Notes: generated by a model not told the origin, from the sequence alone. Positions 1 to 8,703 are shown, counted from the first letter of the stretch. The stretch is 32,250 bases of DNA from Aestuariivita sp. (GCA_026710045.1 JAPORU010000102.1:1-32250); one strand, 5' to 3'. A program made the numbers and translations.

Positions 1-159
1 ATGGCCTTTTACTTTCCGTATGGAGAACGGGTTTAGGAGTCAATAACGGAGGATTCATCAAGGATTCAAGAGTATGCCTGCTTCTGAAAGCGATCTTCCC
101 TTGCAGCAAGGTATATAATCCCCAAACGATTAATCCCAATTTACCGTTGGAGATCAACC
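1..159. promoter_or_regulatory. Leader region with -10-like box and short palindrome
   Basis: No gene is supported here. A short reading frame ends at a TAG at 34-36 and could be the tail of a gene lying left of the window, but it is too short to judge. A perfect TATAAT lies at 114-119, about 40 bases before the ATG at 160. No good -35 box sits 16-18 bases upstream of it. The odd-length palindrome CCTTGCAGCAAGG (99-111) lies immediately upstream and could be a protein-binding site. Promoter assignment is inference. Confidence 0.35.
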
Positions 160-1094
160 ATGAAGCGACCTTTCGGAAAATTATGGCTGGATACGTTCTT
201 TCCCCGAAAAACAATGAATAAGCTGCCCAATCAGGATCTTGTGGGCAAGACGGTAATCGTTACCGGCGGCACAGACGGTATGGGTCGTGTTGCCGTCGAG
301 CGCTTTGCAGAGATGGGCGCTGATATCTGTCTTTTCGGGCGGAGTTTGAAGAAGACGCAGGGCGTGGTCGATGAACTTCGTATGATGGGGCATACCGGAC
401 AGTTTTCCATCGTGGAATGTGATATCGGTGACCTCGATCAAGTGCGTCGGGCGGCGGATGAGGTCTTGGTGCAGTACAGGAAAATCGACATTCTCATCAA
501 TTGCGCGGGTATTAACTTGCCAGAGCGCATCCTGTCGTCCCACGGACATGAGATGAACTTTGTGATCAACTACCTCGGGCCCTTCCTGTTGACTGAGCTG
601 TTGCTTGAGCGGATCCGGACAACGTCTGAGGCACGCATCGTCCACTTGACTTCTGCCACGCAGAAGGTCGCCAAGTTGCGCTTTGATGACCTGCATTTCG
701 AAAGGAATGCAGGTCAATGCTCGCGTCATATGCTCAGGCAAAGCTGTGCGTGATAATGCATGGTCTTGATTTGGCTGAGCGGCTAATGGGCAGTACAGTC
801 ACTATTCACTGTCTCAATCCAGGTTATATTAGAACGAACTTGATGCGGTATAGTAAGGGTTTTGAACGTATGTTCGATCGGATTTTCGGTGGGCGTGCTG
901 CGCCGACCTGGGTGGGCGGAGAGCGTATCGTCTACGTGGCGCTCGATTCTCAATACCGTGAGATTTCGGGTAAGTACATTTATGAGGATATGCTGTTGGA
1001 TCCGAACCCGCTCGCTATGAATGAGGGAAACGTGGTACGCCTGATGACACTCAGTCAGCAGATGACCGGGCTCACAGATACAAAAGTGGTATGA
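160..1094 (+). pseudogene. Short-chain dehydrogenase (retinol-dehydrogenase-like), frameshifted
   Basis: This is an NAD(P)-dependent short-chain dehydrogenase/reductase split over two frames. The first frame (160-753) carries the Rossmann motif TGGTDGMG near residue 36, the NCAG motif and the catalytic-serine region (HLTSATQ). The second frame (in phase from about 717, ending at 1094) carries the catalytic YxxxK as SYAQAKL, then an LNPGYIRTNL segment. Together they form one ordinary SDR of about 310 residues resembling the retinol dehydrogenase 11-14 group; the substrate cannot be told. The break falls between about 700 and 717, just before the catalytic tyrosine, so neither half alone could be active. 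No slippery heptamer is evident at the junction, which argues against programmed frameshifting. It may be a real pseudogene or a single-base sequencing error. Confidence 0.75.
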
Positions 1095-1556
1095 TTTTAC
1101 AACGTCCTTTATGCGCAGTCAGATACCATGCGAAAATGCAATAGTTGATTTGCAAAATCGTGAGGAATTCAGGGCGATTGTTTGAAATTTTTTACCGCGA
1201 GATTTTAAATTGTGAAGTAAGCTCGTACAGGCCGTCGCCTTTGTTGAAGACGGTGCGCGCATCCGCCCGCACATCAATTCAGTATCGTTTATCAATTCCC
1301 GATCCCAAAAATAGGGACCGGATCGTCCTGGTCTTGATCTTCTGAGTACAAAGACTTCTTGATGTGGAGAAGAGATTCTCGTAACAGAGCGCAGCATCTC
1401 TGCCGTGTCTTACAGTCTTGGCTTGTTGTAGGATGGATCGAATTCAATGAGAGAACGATCTCCAAAAAGAGATCACGATATCGTGGAGCATCGTCAAGGT
1501 GTTCACCTTCTAATGATTGCGGTACTTCGTCGGATATAAAAATAGCGGCCATCACC
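1095..1556. other. Intergenic stretch, no gene seen
   Basis: About 460 bases without a recognisable gene. The decarboxylase frame is open back to 1359, but that extension has no family resemblance and is treated as noncoding. The stretch holds a perfect 12-base palindrome CACGATATCGTG at 1474-1485 and an inverted repeat CGATCC (1300-1305) / GGATCG (1320-1325). A 30-codon frame at 1447-1539 is probably chance. Confidence 0.5.
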
Positions 1557-2954
1557 ATGAATTGGAATGAGTTTACAAAGTTTAGTCAAATGGCGGCGAC
1601 GTGGGGTGCAGATTATCACACCACTCTTCGCGAGTTACCCGTACGTGCTCAAGTGGCACCTGACGAAATAATTGCAAAATTACCCGGTTCTGCTCCTGAG
1701 ACAGCCGAAACGATCGACGTGATTTGGCAAGATTTCCAAGATATTGTGATGCCGGGAATCACGCATTGGCAGCATCCACGATTCTTTGCTTACTTTAATG
1801 CCAACAACTCCCCGGCTAGCGTCGCTGCTGAGTTTCTTGTTTCTATCATCGCGCCAAACTGCATGCTTTGGCAGGCGTCACCTGCAGCAACAGAAATTGA
1901 AACACGTATGATGCAATGGTTGGCAAAGGCGGTTGGTCTTCCTGATACCTACAAAGGAGTCATTCAAGACAGCGCGTCGTCCGCCACTCTTGCAGCGGTC
2001 CTTACAATGCGTGAAAAGAGCCTTGATTGGAAGGGAAACGCAAAAGGGTTGTCACATCAGAAAACCTTACGAATTTATTGCTCCAATCAGGTGCACTCAT
2101 CTATCGATCGTGCCATTTGGATTGCGGGAATTGGCCAAGAGAATCTCGTAAAGATTCCGACACAGGGTAATTTGAAGGCGATGTGTTTAAACACTTTGCG
2201 GAATGCGATCATAACGGATCGATCGCAGGGATACTTGCCAATCGGAATCATCGGAGCAACCGGAGCGACCGGTATGGGAGCCTGTGATGATCTGAACGCT
2301 GTGGCCGATATTGCCGAACAGGAGAGTCTTTTTACTCATCTTGATGCGGCTTGGGCGGGGGCGGCGATGATTTGCCCAGAGTATAGATTCCTCTGGGAGG
2401 GTGCTGATCGTTTCGATAGTATTGTGCTTAATCCGCACAAGTGGCTCGGTGCTCAATTCGATTGTTCAACGCATTTCCTGAAAGAGCCTGATAATTTACG
2501 TCGTACCCTTGCGATTTATCCAGAATATCTTAAGACGAACGTTGACGCAAAGGTTACGGATTATTCTGAGTGGTCTATTCCGCTTGGTCGTCGGTTTCGA
2601 GCTCTTAAACTTTGGTTTTTGATGCGATGCTATGGTTTGGAAGGTTTGCGTTCTCGCATTCGCAACCATGTGAACTGGAGTCAATCCGTGTACGAACGAT
2701 TGAGCACACACACAAAAATTGAGATCACAAGCCATCCAATATTGACGCTCTGGACATTCAAAATCAAGGGTGCGACTGATGAGGATACGCGAAAGCTTGT
2801 TGACGACATCAATAATGATGGCCGAATTTATCTTACACCAACAACAGTCGATGATGCTTTGGTCATTCGGTTTCAAGGTGGAACGTTTGATTGTACGGAA
2901 GAGGATTTTCAAACTGCTTATGAGACTCTCGTTGAGTTTGTCGACAAAATCTGA
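1557..2954 (+). CDS. PLP-dependent amino-acid decarboxylase, group II (aromatic-L-amino-acid type)
   Basis: A cytosolic pyridoxal-phosphate enzyme of the group II decarboxylase family (aromatic amino acid, tyrosine and DOPA decarboxylases), expected to remove the alpha-carboxyl group of an amino acid. From the ATG at 1557 it has 465 residues, normal for the family. Motifs in order: THWQHPRFFAYF (about 69-80), PAATEIE (109-115), the ring-stacking histidine in NQVHSSIDRA (H180), the PLP-nitrogen-binding aspartate in HLDAAWAG (D263), and the Schiff-base lysine in NPHKW (K295). The frame is open upstream to 1359, but homology-like sequence starts only at MNWNEF, so 1557 is chosen; a strong Shine-Dalgarno sequence is not obvious. 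No transporter or pathway partner adjoins it, so the substrate stays open; an aromatic amino acid is the best guess. The family call is firm. Confidence 0.9.
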   Translation: MNWNEFTKFSQMAATWGADYHTTLRELPVRAQVAPDEIIAKLPGSAPETAETIDVIWQDFQDIVMPGITHWQHPRFFAYFNANNSPASVAAEFLVSIIAPNCMLWQASPAATEIETRMMQWLAKAVGLPDTYKGVIQDSASSATLAAVLTMREKSLDWKGNAKGLSHQKTLRIYCSNQVHSSIDRAIWIAGIGQENLVKIPTQGNLKAMCLNTLRNAIITDRSQGYLPIGIIGATGATGMGACDDLNAVADIAEQESLFTHLDAAWAGAAMICPEYRFLWEGADRFDSIVLNPHKWLGAQFDCSTHFLKEPDNLRRTLAIYPEYLKTNVDAKVTDYSEWSIPLGRRFRALKLWFLMRCYGLEGLRSRIRNHVNWSQSVYERLSTHTKIEITSHPILTLWTFKIKGATDEDTRKLVDDINNDGRIYLTPTTVDDALVIRFQGGTFDCTEEDFQTAYETLVEFVDKI

Positions 2955-2964
2955 AGGAACAGCC

Positions 2965-3027
2965 ATGGTGGTTGCTGCGTTCGAACGTCAGTCGACGCAA
3001 TCATCTGACGAGAAAACAGCACATTGA
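2965..3027 (+). CDS. Possible 20-residue peptide between two genes
   Basis: An ATG at 2965 follows AAGGA with a spacing of about 6 bases and opens a 20-codon frame ending at TGA 3025-3027. It lies 10 bases after the decarboxylase stop. Nothing in the peptide is recognisable. A different frame across the same stretch runs open to a TGA at about 3072 and ends in the charged sequence DAEMRYDESELL, which looks equally or more protein-like. Either could be a leftover of a lost gene or chance. Confidence 0.2.
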   Translation: MVVAAFERQSTQSSDEKTAH

Positions 3028-3097
3028 TGCGCTCGACGCTGAAATGCGGTATGACGAGTCAGAATTGTTGTGATACGGTACGCGAAAGGACAATAAA

Positions 3098-3862
3098 TTG
3101 CCTGCACCGATAAACACATTCAAACAACGCCTGAAGTCTGGAGAGAGACTCGTTGGCTGCTGGTTAAGCTTCGCTGATCCCTACGTTGCAGAAGTGATGG
3201 GAACAACCGGTTTTGATTGGGTTGTCATCGATGGTGAGCACTCGCCGAATCATCTCCGATCCATGCGGGATCAGCTCATCGCACTAACAGGATCTTCCAC
3301 ACATCCTGTGGTTCGAGTTCCAATTGGAGAAACATGGTTAATCAAGCAGGTCTTGGATATCGGCGCACAAACTGTGCTGGTGCCGATTGTTGAATCTGCG
3401 ATACAGGCTCAGGAACTCGTCAGAGCATGTCGTTATCCGCCAAAGGGCGTCCGTGGCGTTGGAGCAAGTGCTGCACGGGCCTCAGACTTTGGTCAAGTAC
3501 CAGATTATGTTGCAACTGCGGATGAACAGATTTGTCTTCTTGTTCAAGTCGAAAATCGCGCCGGAATAGCGGCCTTGGATGATATCTTGTCGGTTGATGG
3601 TGTCGATGGGGTTTTTGTTGGTCCATCTGATCTTTCGACGGATATGGGGTATTATGGCGATGCGACGGAACCGAGAGTACAGGAAACAATTCTTGATGCA
3701 CTGGCGCGCATTAATGCGGCAGGGAAGGCTTCTGGTATTCTGTCAACCAAGAACGTAACCACCAAGATTTATCGAGACGCTGGTGCTCAGTTTCTAGCGG
3801 TCGGTATTGATTTACTTTTGCTCGCAAACGCAGCCCGTGATGCGGCATCAATGTGGAAATAA
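3098..3862 (+). CDS. HpcH/HpaI family aldolase (class II, 2-keto-3-deoxy-acid type)
   Basis: A metal-dependent class II aldolase that cleaves or forms 2-keto-3-deoxy acids into pyruvate and an aldehyde, as in 4-hydroxy-2-oxoheptanedioate or 2-keto-3-deoxy-L-rhamnonate aldolases. Length (254 residues) is typical. Visible motifs: the catalytic histidine region DGEHSPN (about 45-51), the arginine in VVRVP (about 70), the metal-ligand glutamate in VQVENRAG, and the family signature VGPSDLS containing the metal-ligand aspartate. The start is a TTG at 3098, chosen because AAAGGA ends 7 bases upstream and the protein begins there in family register. It follows the decarboxylase by about 140 bases on the same strand, but a shared pathway is not evident. 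The exact substrate cannot be read from sequence. Confidence 0.9.
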   Translation: MPAPINTFKQRLKSGERLVGCWLSFADPYVAEVMGTTGFDWVVIDGEHSPNHLRSMRDQLIALTGSSTHPVVRVPIGETWLIKQVLDIGAQTVLVPIVESAIQAQELVRACRYPPKGVRGVGASAARASDFGQVPDYVATADEQICLLVQVENRAGIAALDDILSVDGVDGVFVGPSDLSTDMGYYGDATEPRVQETILDALARINAAGKASGILSTKNVTTKIYRDAGAQFLAVGIDLLLLANAARDAASMWK

Positions 3863-3965
3863 CTGAGCGTACAGTTTCATACGGTAAAGTCATTTGTTAA
3901 CTTTACGGATGCGCAATCAATTAAGTTAAGGTCGGTTGTGCGTATTTTGATGCATGTAATGGAGA

Positions 3966-4994
3966 ATGATGTTGGGATACAAGGTGGTCGTAGCTGGTGC
4001 TACGGGAAGTGTCGGAAGAGAGATGTTGACCATTCTCGATGAACGTCAGTTTCCCGTTGACGAAGTTGTCGTGCTTGCGTCTCGGAGATCTCTGGGGACT
4101 GAAGTCTCTTTTGGTGATCAAACCCTAAGGACTCAAGATATTGCACAATTCGAGTGGTCCGGGTTTGATATTGCGCTTTTTGCGATTGGTTCACAACCAA
4201 CGTCGATTTATGCGCCAAAAGCGGCGGCGGCCGGCTGTGTCGTTATTGATAATTCGTCTCTTTATCGATACGATCCACGAATACCTCTCATCGTTCCAGA
4301 GGTAAATCCAAAGGCCATCGTCGATTATTCGAATGAGAATATCGTTGCGAACCCAAATTGCTCAACCGCACAGATGATGTTGGCTCTCAAACCTCTCCAT
4401 GATCACGTGCGGATCAAGCGTGTCGTCGTGTCAACTTATCAGTCGACTTCTGGAGCCGGTAAGGACGGTATGGATGAGCTTTGGGATCAGACGAAAGCCC
4501 ATTTTGGCGTGATTGACGACGTTCCTGCAAAGAAGTTTCAAAAGGAAATTGCGTTTAATGTTATTCCCCAGATCGGTGACTTTATGGAAGATGGCACATG
4601 TCAAGAAGAATGGAAGATGGTCGTGGAGACGAAAAAGATATTGGGTTCTGAAATTAAGGTCACGGCGACCTGCGTCCGTGTGCCTGTTTTTGTCGGGCAT
4701 TCTGAAGCGATTAATGTCGAATTCGAAAACTTTCTTGATGAAGGAGAAGCGCGTGAGATCCTACGTCAAGCACCCGGTGTTATTGTAATCGATAAGCGTG
4801 AGCCCGGGGGTTATGTAACACCGAAAGAGTGCGTTGGAGACTACGCGACCTTTATCAGTCGTATTCGCCAAGACTCGACTGTCGAGAATGGCCTCAATCT
4901 TTGGTGTGTAGCGGACAATCTACGTAAAGGTGCTGCATTAAACGCTGTACAAATTGCTGAACTCTTAGGCAGAGAGGTGATTAAGAAGGGTTAA
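3966..4994 (+). CDS. asd: Aspartate-semialdehyde dehydrogenase
   Basis: Reduces L-aspartyl-4-phosphate to L-aspartate-4-semialdehyde with NADPH, the branch point to lysine/diaminopimelate, threonine and methionine. The protein has 342 residues, normal for the family. The N-terminal Rossmann motif is VAGATGSVG (about 9-17); the catalytic cysteine lies in NPNCSTAQ (C132); STYQSTSGAGKDGMDEL follows; the C-terminal half has VRVPVFVGHSEAINVEF with the active-site histidine and ends in WCVADNLRKGAALNAVQIAE. Two ATGs stand in tandem at 3966 and 3969, and GGAG directly upstream fits the second slightly better, so the start is uncertain by one codon. It appears to be a stand-alone gene; a weak hairpin (GTAAAGT 3884-3890 / ACTTTAC 3900-3906) separates it from the aldolase. 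Confidence 0.96.
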   Translation: MMLGYKVVVAGATGSVGREMLTILDERQFPVDEVVVLASRRSLGTEVSFGDQTLRTQDIAQFEWSGFDIALFAIGSQPTSIYAPKAAAAGCVVIDNSSLYRYDPRIPLIVPEVNPKAIVDYSNENIVANPNCSTAQMMLALKPLHDHVRIKRVVVSTYQSTSGAGKDGMDELWDQTKAHFGVIDDVPAKKFQKEIAFNVIPQIGDFMEDGTCQEEWKMVVETKKILGSEIKVTATCVRVPVFVGHSEAINVEFENFLDEGEAREILRQAPGVIVIDKREPGGYVTPKECVGDYATFISRIRQDSTVENGLNLWCVADNLRKGAALNAVQIAELLGREVIKKG

Positions 4995-5147
4995 CGGAGT
5001 ATAGGTTTGCGTTATCGGCTTGATTTACCGTTAAAAACAGCACCTGAGCCGATGTTCGTACAAAATGAGTTGCCCATTTTGGTGACTTAAAGTCTGTTAT
5101 TTATTTTTGAATCAGGAGTAGTATCTTATCGGTATGAAAGTCGCGAA

Positions 5148-6533
5148 ATGACGCTCTGTTTTGCTAAAGAAGGTACAGAGGTGGTTCCGTTGATCCTCCT
5201 TGAGGAAACGGATTTCAACGGCTGGTTGGTCAATCAACCGACGAGCATCCAAAACTGGTGTGAAGTTCACAACTTCAAAGCGGAATTAGGGCAAGTTTTG
5301 ATATTGCCCGATCTTGAGGGAAACATGACGTCAGCAGTTGTCGGAATCGGCACTGCCAAAGCGCGGGAAAAAGGCCGTTTTGCATTGGCAAAGGCCGCGA
5401 GCAAACTCCCCAAAAAAACCTTTGAAATCATCTCAGGCTTGCCGGATGAACTGGCAGAAGTCGAATGTTTGGGTTGGTTATTGTCACAATATACATTTTC
5501 ACGTTATCGCCAATGTCAAAAAGAATGTGCAACATTGATTGCTCCGGATTGTCTTGATCGAGAGCGTCTTGAAGCTGTTGCCAACGGGGAAGCTCTCATC
5601 CGAGATCTCATAAATTTACCTGCATCTGAAATGAGTCCGGTTGCGCTCGAAGATGTCGTTCGATCTATTGGCAAGAGATTTGACGCCGATGTTCAGTCAA
5701 CAGTCGGTGAAGACTTGCTCAGTAATAATTTCCCTATGATTCATGCGGTTGGAAGAGCATCTGATATCCCGCCACGTCTGATCGACTTGACGTGGGGCAC
5801 GCAGGGACCCGCAGTTGTTCTCGTTGGCAAGGGCGTGTGTTTTGATACCGGTGGTCTTAATTTGAAACCTGGCGGATCTATGGGTTTGATGAAGAAAGAT
5901 ATGGCTGGAGCGGCCACTGTTCTTGGATTGGCGCAAATGATTATGGGACTTGAGGTTAAAGTGTGTCTGCGCGTTCTGATCCCGGCTGTTGAGAATTCGG
6001 TATCGGGCAATGCTTTTCGCCCAAAGGACATTTTAACGTCCCGAAAGGGATTGACGGTTGAGGTCAATAATACTGATGCTGAAGGTCGATTGATATTGGC
6101 CGATGCTTTAGCTTTAGCTGATGACGCAAAACCCGACTTGATTGTCTCGATGGCGACGCTGACAGGTGCAGCGCGGGCTGCGGTCGGGACCGATCTTGTT
6201 CCTTTCTACTGTGACAATGATTATGATGCAGAGATCATAATGCGTTCTGGGAATCGTGTTTCAGATCCGGTTTGGCGGATGCCATTTTATGAACCTTATG
6301 AAGAGGTGCTCGAATCAGGTATTGCGGATCTTGATAATGCCCCTGCTGGTGGCTTTGCTGGATCAATTGTTGCAGCGTTGTTCTTGCGCCGGTTTGTAGA
6401 ACACACCACTCGATTTGTTCACTTTGACATTTATGGTTGGCAACCCAAACAGGCTCCGGCACGACCGCAGGGAGGTATCGGTCAAGGAGCCCGTGCACTC
6501 CTTGATGCTTTTCCTGATCTCCTAGATTTATGA
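5148..6533 (+). CDS. Leucyl aminopeptidase family protein (peptidase M17)
   Basis: A cytosolic di-zinc exopeptidase removing N-terminal residues from peptides. At 461 residues it matches the shorter alphaproteobacterial M17 proteins rather than classical PepA of about 500. The catalytic C-terminal domain shows VGKGVCFDTGGLNLKPGGSMGLMKKDM (metal ligands and catalytic lysine, about 225-250) and the M17 signature NNTDAEGRLILADAL (about 307-321) with the active-site arginine; the N-terminal domain is divergent. The stop overlaps the start of the next gene by four bases (ATGA), so the two are co-translated. The ATG at 5148 has only a distant AGGAG at about 5115. A five-codon frame (ATG at 5134) ends at a TGA overlapping this start, which could allow translational coupling but may be chance. 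Confidence 0.94.
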   Translation: MTLCFAKEGTEVVPLILLEETDFNGWLVNQPTSIQNWCEVHNFKAELGQVLILPDLEGNMTSAVVGIGTAKAREKGRFALAKAASKLPKKTFEIISGLPDELAEVECLGWLLSQYTFSRYRQCQKECATLIAPDCLDRERLEAVANGEALIRDLINLPASEMSPVALEDVVRSIGKRFDADVQSTVGEDLLSNNFPMIHAVGRASDIPPRLIDLTWGTQGPAVVLVGKGVCFDTGGLNLKPGGSMGLMKKDMAGAATVLGLAQMIMGLEVKVCLRVLIPAVENSVSGNAFRPKDILTSRKGLTVEVNNTDAEGRLILADALALADDAKPDLIVSMATLTGAARAAVGTDLVPFYCDNDYDAEIIMRSGNRVSDPVWRMPFYEPYEEVLESGIADLDNAPAGGFAGSIVAALFLRRFVEHTTRFVHFDIYGWQPKQAPARPQGGIGQGARALLDAFPDLLDL

Positions 6534-7318
6534 TAGATCATCGAACAACGCCACCACAAGAGTTCGCCATATCGGGTGAACCAGCTTCAATCTCTGTTCC
6601 TGTTTCTGATGTGCTGGATGCTCCAGGTAAGCGTCGTATACGCCAGCTTCTCTTAGGCGATTCGATTTCGCTTCTAGGGGAAAGAGGCGCGTACAGTTGT
6701 GTGCGATCTGAAAAGGACGGTTACCATGGGTTCGTTCACTCAAGCACAATTGAGGCACCGATTAATCCGACACACTTTGTATCTGTGGCGTCGACCCATG
6801 TTTATTCCGAACCTGATCTAAAATCAAGGGATCGGGAGAGTTTAAGCTTTACAAGCCGATTGGCGGTATCTGAGAAGGTAGGTGCTTTTTTCAATACTAA
6901 TCGGGGTTGGGTCCCGGCGCAACATCTGAAGCCTGTTTCTTTTCGGTTTTCGGATCCTGTTGCTGTTGCTGAGATATTTCTTGGAGTCCCTTATTTGTGG
7001 GGCGGTAACTCAAGTCAAGGAATTGACTGCTCCGGACTTGTTCAAGTGGCCTGTCTTGCATGTGGCCTGTCTTGCCCAGCCGATAGTGATCAGCAAGAGC
7101 GCTCGTTGGGTAAGTTTCTCTCAAATTCTCAATCTCTAAAGCGTGGAGATATAATGTTCTGGAAAGGACATGTGGCTTGGATGGCCAACGAGAGACATAT
7201 TCTGCATGCAAACGTCGCTTCCATGTCAGTTTCGCTTGAACTTCTGGATAAGGCTTGTGAGAGAATCTTGTGTGCGGGGGATGGTTCGATAACAGCCCGA
7301 AAGAGTTTGTTATGGTAG
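6530..7318 (+). CDS. NlpC/P60 family cysteine peptidase with N-terminal SH3 domains
   Basis: A peptidoglycan-peptide hydrolase of family C40, 262 residues. The N-terminal half (about 15-135) resembles two bacterial SH3 modules (GDSISLLGERGAYSCV and a following repeat ending NTNRGWVPAQHL). The catalytic part begins near residue 140 with FLGVPYLWGGNSSQGIDCSGLVQ, giving the nucleophile cysteine at about 167; the catalytic histidine is in KGHVAWM (about 213), and LHAN follows. No signal peptide is seen, so it may act on recycled muropeptides in the cytosol; that is inference. The ATGA overlap with the M17 peptidase gene fits joint degradation of peptides, and this pair is common in alphaproteobacteria. 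Confidence 0.92.
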   Translation: MIDHRTTPPQEFAISGEPASISVPVSDVLDAPGKRRIRQLLLGDSISLLGERGAYSCVRSEKDGYHGFVHSSTIEAPINPTHFVSVASTHVYSEPDLKSRDRESLSFTSRLAVSEKVGAFFNTNRGWVPAQHLKPVSFRFSDPVAVAEIFLGVPYLWGGNSSQGIDCSGLVQVACLACGLSCPADSDQQERSLGKFLSNSQSLKRGDIMFWKGHVAWMANERHILHANVASMSVSLELLDKACERILCAGDGSITARKSLLW

Positions 7319-7436
7319 ATCCGCACGTTAATCCTAATGATGTCGTTAAGACATCATGGATTGACCTGTTTTGGCCCATTGATCATGCTTGGGCTGATAA
7401 CCTGTTTCGATGCGGGGCAATAAATGGAGGACAGTC
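7319..7436 (+). ncRNA. Putative IS110-type 5' noncoding end (possible bridge-RNA remnant)
   Basis: The 118 bases between the NlpC gene and the IS110 transposase start contain two clear hairpins: ATGATGTC (7337-7344) / GACATCAT (7350-7357), a perfect 8-bp stem with a 5-base loop, and TTGGCCCA (7371-7378) / TGGGCTGA (7390-7397), an 8-pair stem allowing G-U pairs. IS110 elements of the IS621 type are known to encode a structured guide (bridge) RNA in the noncoding end upstream of the recombinase gene. Position and structure fit; the RNA itself and its element boundary are inferred. Confidence 0.35.
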
Positions 7437-7595
7437 ATGTCAGATTATGTAGCTTATGTGGGTTTTGATGTCCATAAGGACACGATTTGTGTGGTTGTCG
7501 CCACTTCGGATCGGACTGACTCCGAGCGATGCCGCACCTTTGCCAACGTACGTGCATCGAGCAGCGATTGGAAATCTAACCCATTTTGCGTGTGA
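7437..7595 (+). pseudogene. IS110-family transposase, N-terminal remnant
   Basis: Begins at an ATG 6 bases after GGAGG. The first 40 residues match the start of IS110-family recombinases: MSDYVAYVGFDVHKDTICVV, with the first acidic residue of the RuvC-like DEDD active site in GFDVHKDT. The frame stops after 52 codons, whereas the family has roughly 300-400 residues with a later RuvC part and a catalytic serine domain. No further transposase motif is recognisable downstream, so the element is dead. Its well-kept start and ribosome binding site suggest loss by deletion rather than slow decay. It directly follows the NlpC gene stop. Confidence 0.7.
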
Positions 7596-8120
7596 AATGA
7601 AAAAGATGACGTCAGAAGATCCTCTAATGAAATTATTGATTGGATCGGTTTGATTCGGCTATTGTGGCAACTTTGAAGTGGTTGGCGCGTGATGATCCTT
7701 CTCAGATGCGCAAGCACAGCAGAGGGGAATGACCTACGTGTGAAATACGCGCTTGAAGATGAAGAGGTGGCGCGCTGGGCGTTGTCAGATTCGAAATCTT
7801 TTTGATGGTAGCCTCTATGACGGTTGAACGTCTGAACCTCGAAAATAGCTTGCCGATACCAAACGGAAAACTCGAATCTGTAACCTTACCGTCCCATTCT
7901 CCAGAGGCATATACATCGCACTCAAAAATTCAGAAAGTTGCCGATCATGTCGTAAACGAAAAAGCAGGGTCAATATCACACATCTCTCGAAGACCTTCAA
8001 ATGCCAACAAACGGAATGTCATACGCTGCTTGGCATCTTACTTAGAAGGCGTTATTTCAGGCGAAGATTAATAGGGTAAATAATAATGTGTCGACATATT
8101 GACTTATCTGTTCCAAACAA
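7596..8120. other. Decayed or noncoding stretch after IS110 remnant
   Basis: No intact gene is supported. Two short + strand frames look protein-like: about 7640-7729 (encoding DSAIVATLKWLARDDPSQMR, then a stop) and about 7730-7831 (encoding VKYALEDEEVARWALSD, then a stop). They are in different frames and may be parts of one broken host gene; I cannot name it. An 89-codon open frame at 7802-8071 is polar, has no recognisable domain and no convincing ribosome binding site; it is probably spurious. Confidence 0.35.
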
Positions 8121-8150
8121 TTGCCGGTCATTCTGAATCAGTGTTATAAT
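8121..8150 (+). promoter_or_regulatory. Sigma-70-like promoter upstream of DUF2794 gene
   Basis: TTGCCG at 8121-8126 and a perfect TATAAT at 8145-8150 are separated by 18 bases. This is the best promoter match in the window and would leave a leader of about 160 bases before the DUF2794 start. The leader contains a perfect palindrome TCGATAAATATCGA at 8189-8202, which could bind a regulator. Function is inferred. Confidence 0.5.
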
Positions 8151-8319
8151 AAATTCGTTTTGAGGTTATTGCATGACAACAACATAGGTCGATAAATATC
8201 GATCTGTGACTGGTGCTTATGTTAAACTTCGTGTCCGATTGGTTAGGACGAGCAAATAATGGCGTGATCAACAGGTTTATACGTTACGAGTCTGTTCTTA
8301 CCATGAACGCAATGTGCAA

Positions 8320-8703
8320 ATGTTAGACGATTACTCATCATTGAACAAATATGACCTTATGATCATTCAAAAATCAATTGAGTCGGCAGGACATGCGACC
8401 TTTCCCCACGTGGTCTTCGACCGTAATGAATTGTATATCATTCTTGGACTCTATGGGCGCAAGGTTGCTGCCGGAGAATGGCGTGATTACGGAATATCAT
8501 ATCTTCGGGATTCAGCAGTTTTTTCGGTCTTTAGACGTACATCCGAGAATCCGATTTACCGTATCGAAAAACACCCAAGATTACGTAACCTGCAAGGAAC
8601 TTATATGATCATTGGCATGGATGGGCAGATTTTGAAACGAGGTCATGATCTAAAGCCAGTCATGCGTATATTGGAACGCACGCTCATTCGAGCCGTCAGT
8701 TGA
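8320..8703 (+). CDS. DUF2794 domain-containing protein
   Basis: A small conserved protein of unknown function found mainly in alphaproteobacteria. The characteristic core is visible from about residue 32: HVVFDRNELYIILGLYGRKV, then AAGEWRDYGISYLRDSAVFSVFRR, YRIEKHPRLRNLQGTYMI and LKRGHDLKPVMRIL. Length (127 residues from the ATG at 8320) fits the family. The frame is open upstream to a GTG at 8314; no strong Shine-Dalgarno sequence supports either start, and an ATG at 8359 is a further option. The protein is soluble with no signal peptide. It stands alone between the IS110 remnant and the paa pair. The family call is secure; the function is unknown. Confidence 0.85.
   Translation: MLDDYSSLNKYDLMIIQKSIESAGHATFPHVVFDRNELYIILGLYGRKVAAGEWRDYGISYLRDSAVFSVFRRTSENPIYRIEKHPRLRNLQGTYMIIGMDGQILKRGHDLKPVMRILERTLIRAVS

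Noticed and set aside
181-741. 186-codon minus-strand frame
   Set aside because: Shadow of the SDR gene, which has clear motifs on the + strand.
1359-1556. Upstream extension of the decarboxylase frame
   Set aside because: The 66 extra codons have no family resemblance, and the family's normal N-terminus begins at the ATG at 1557.
7802-8071. 89-codon open frame after the IS110 remnant
   Set aside because: Polar composition without a recognisable domain, no clear ribosome binding site, and surrounded by decayed sequence.
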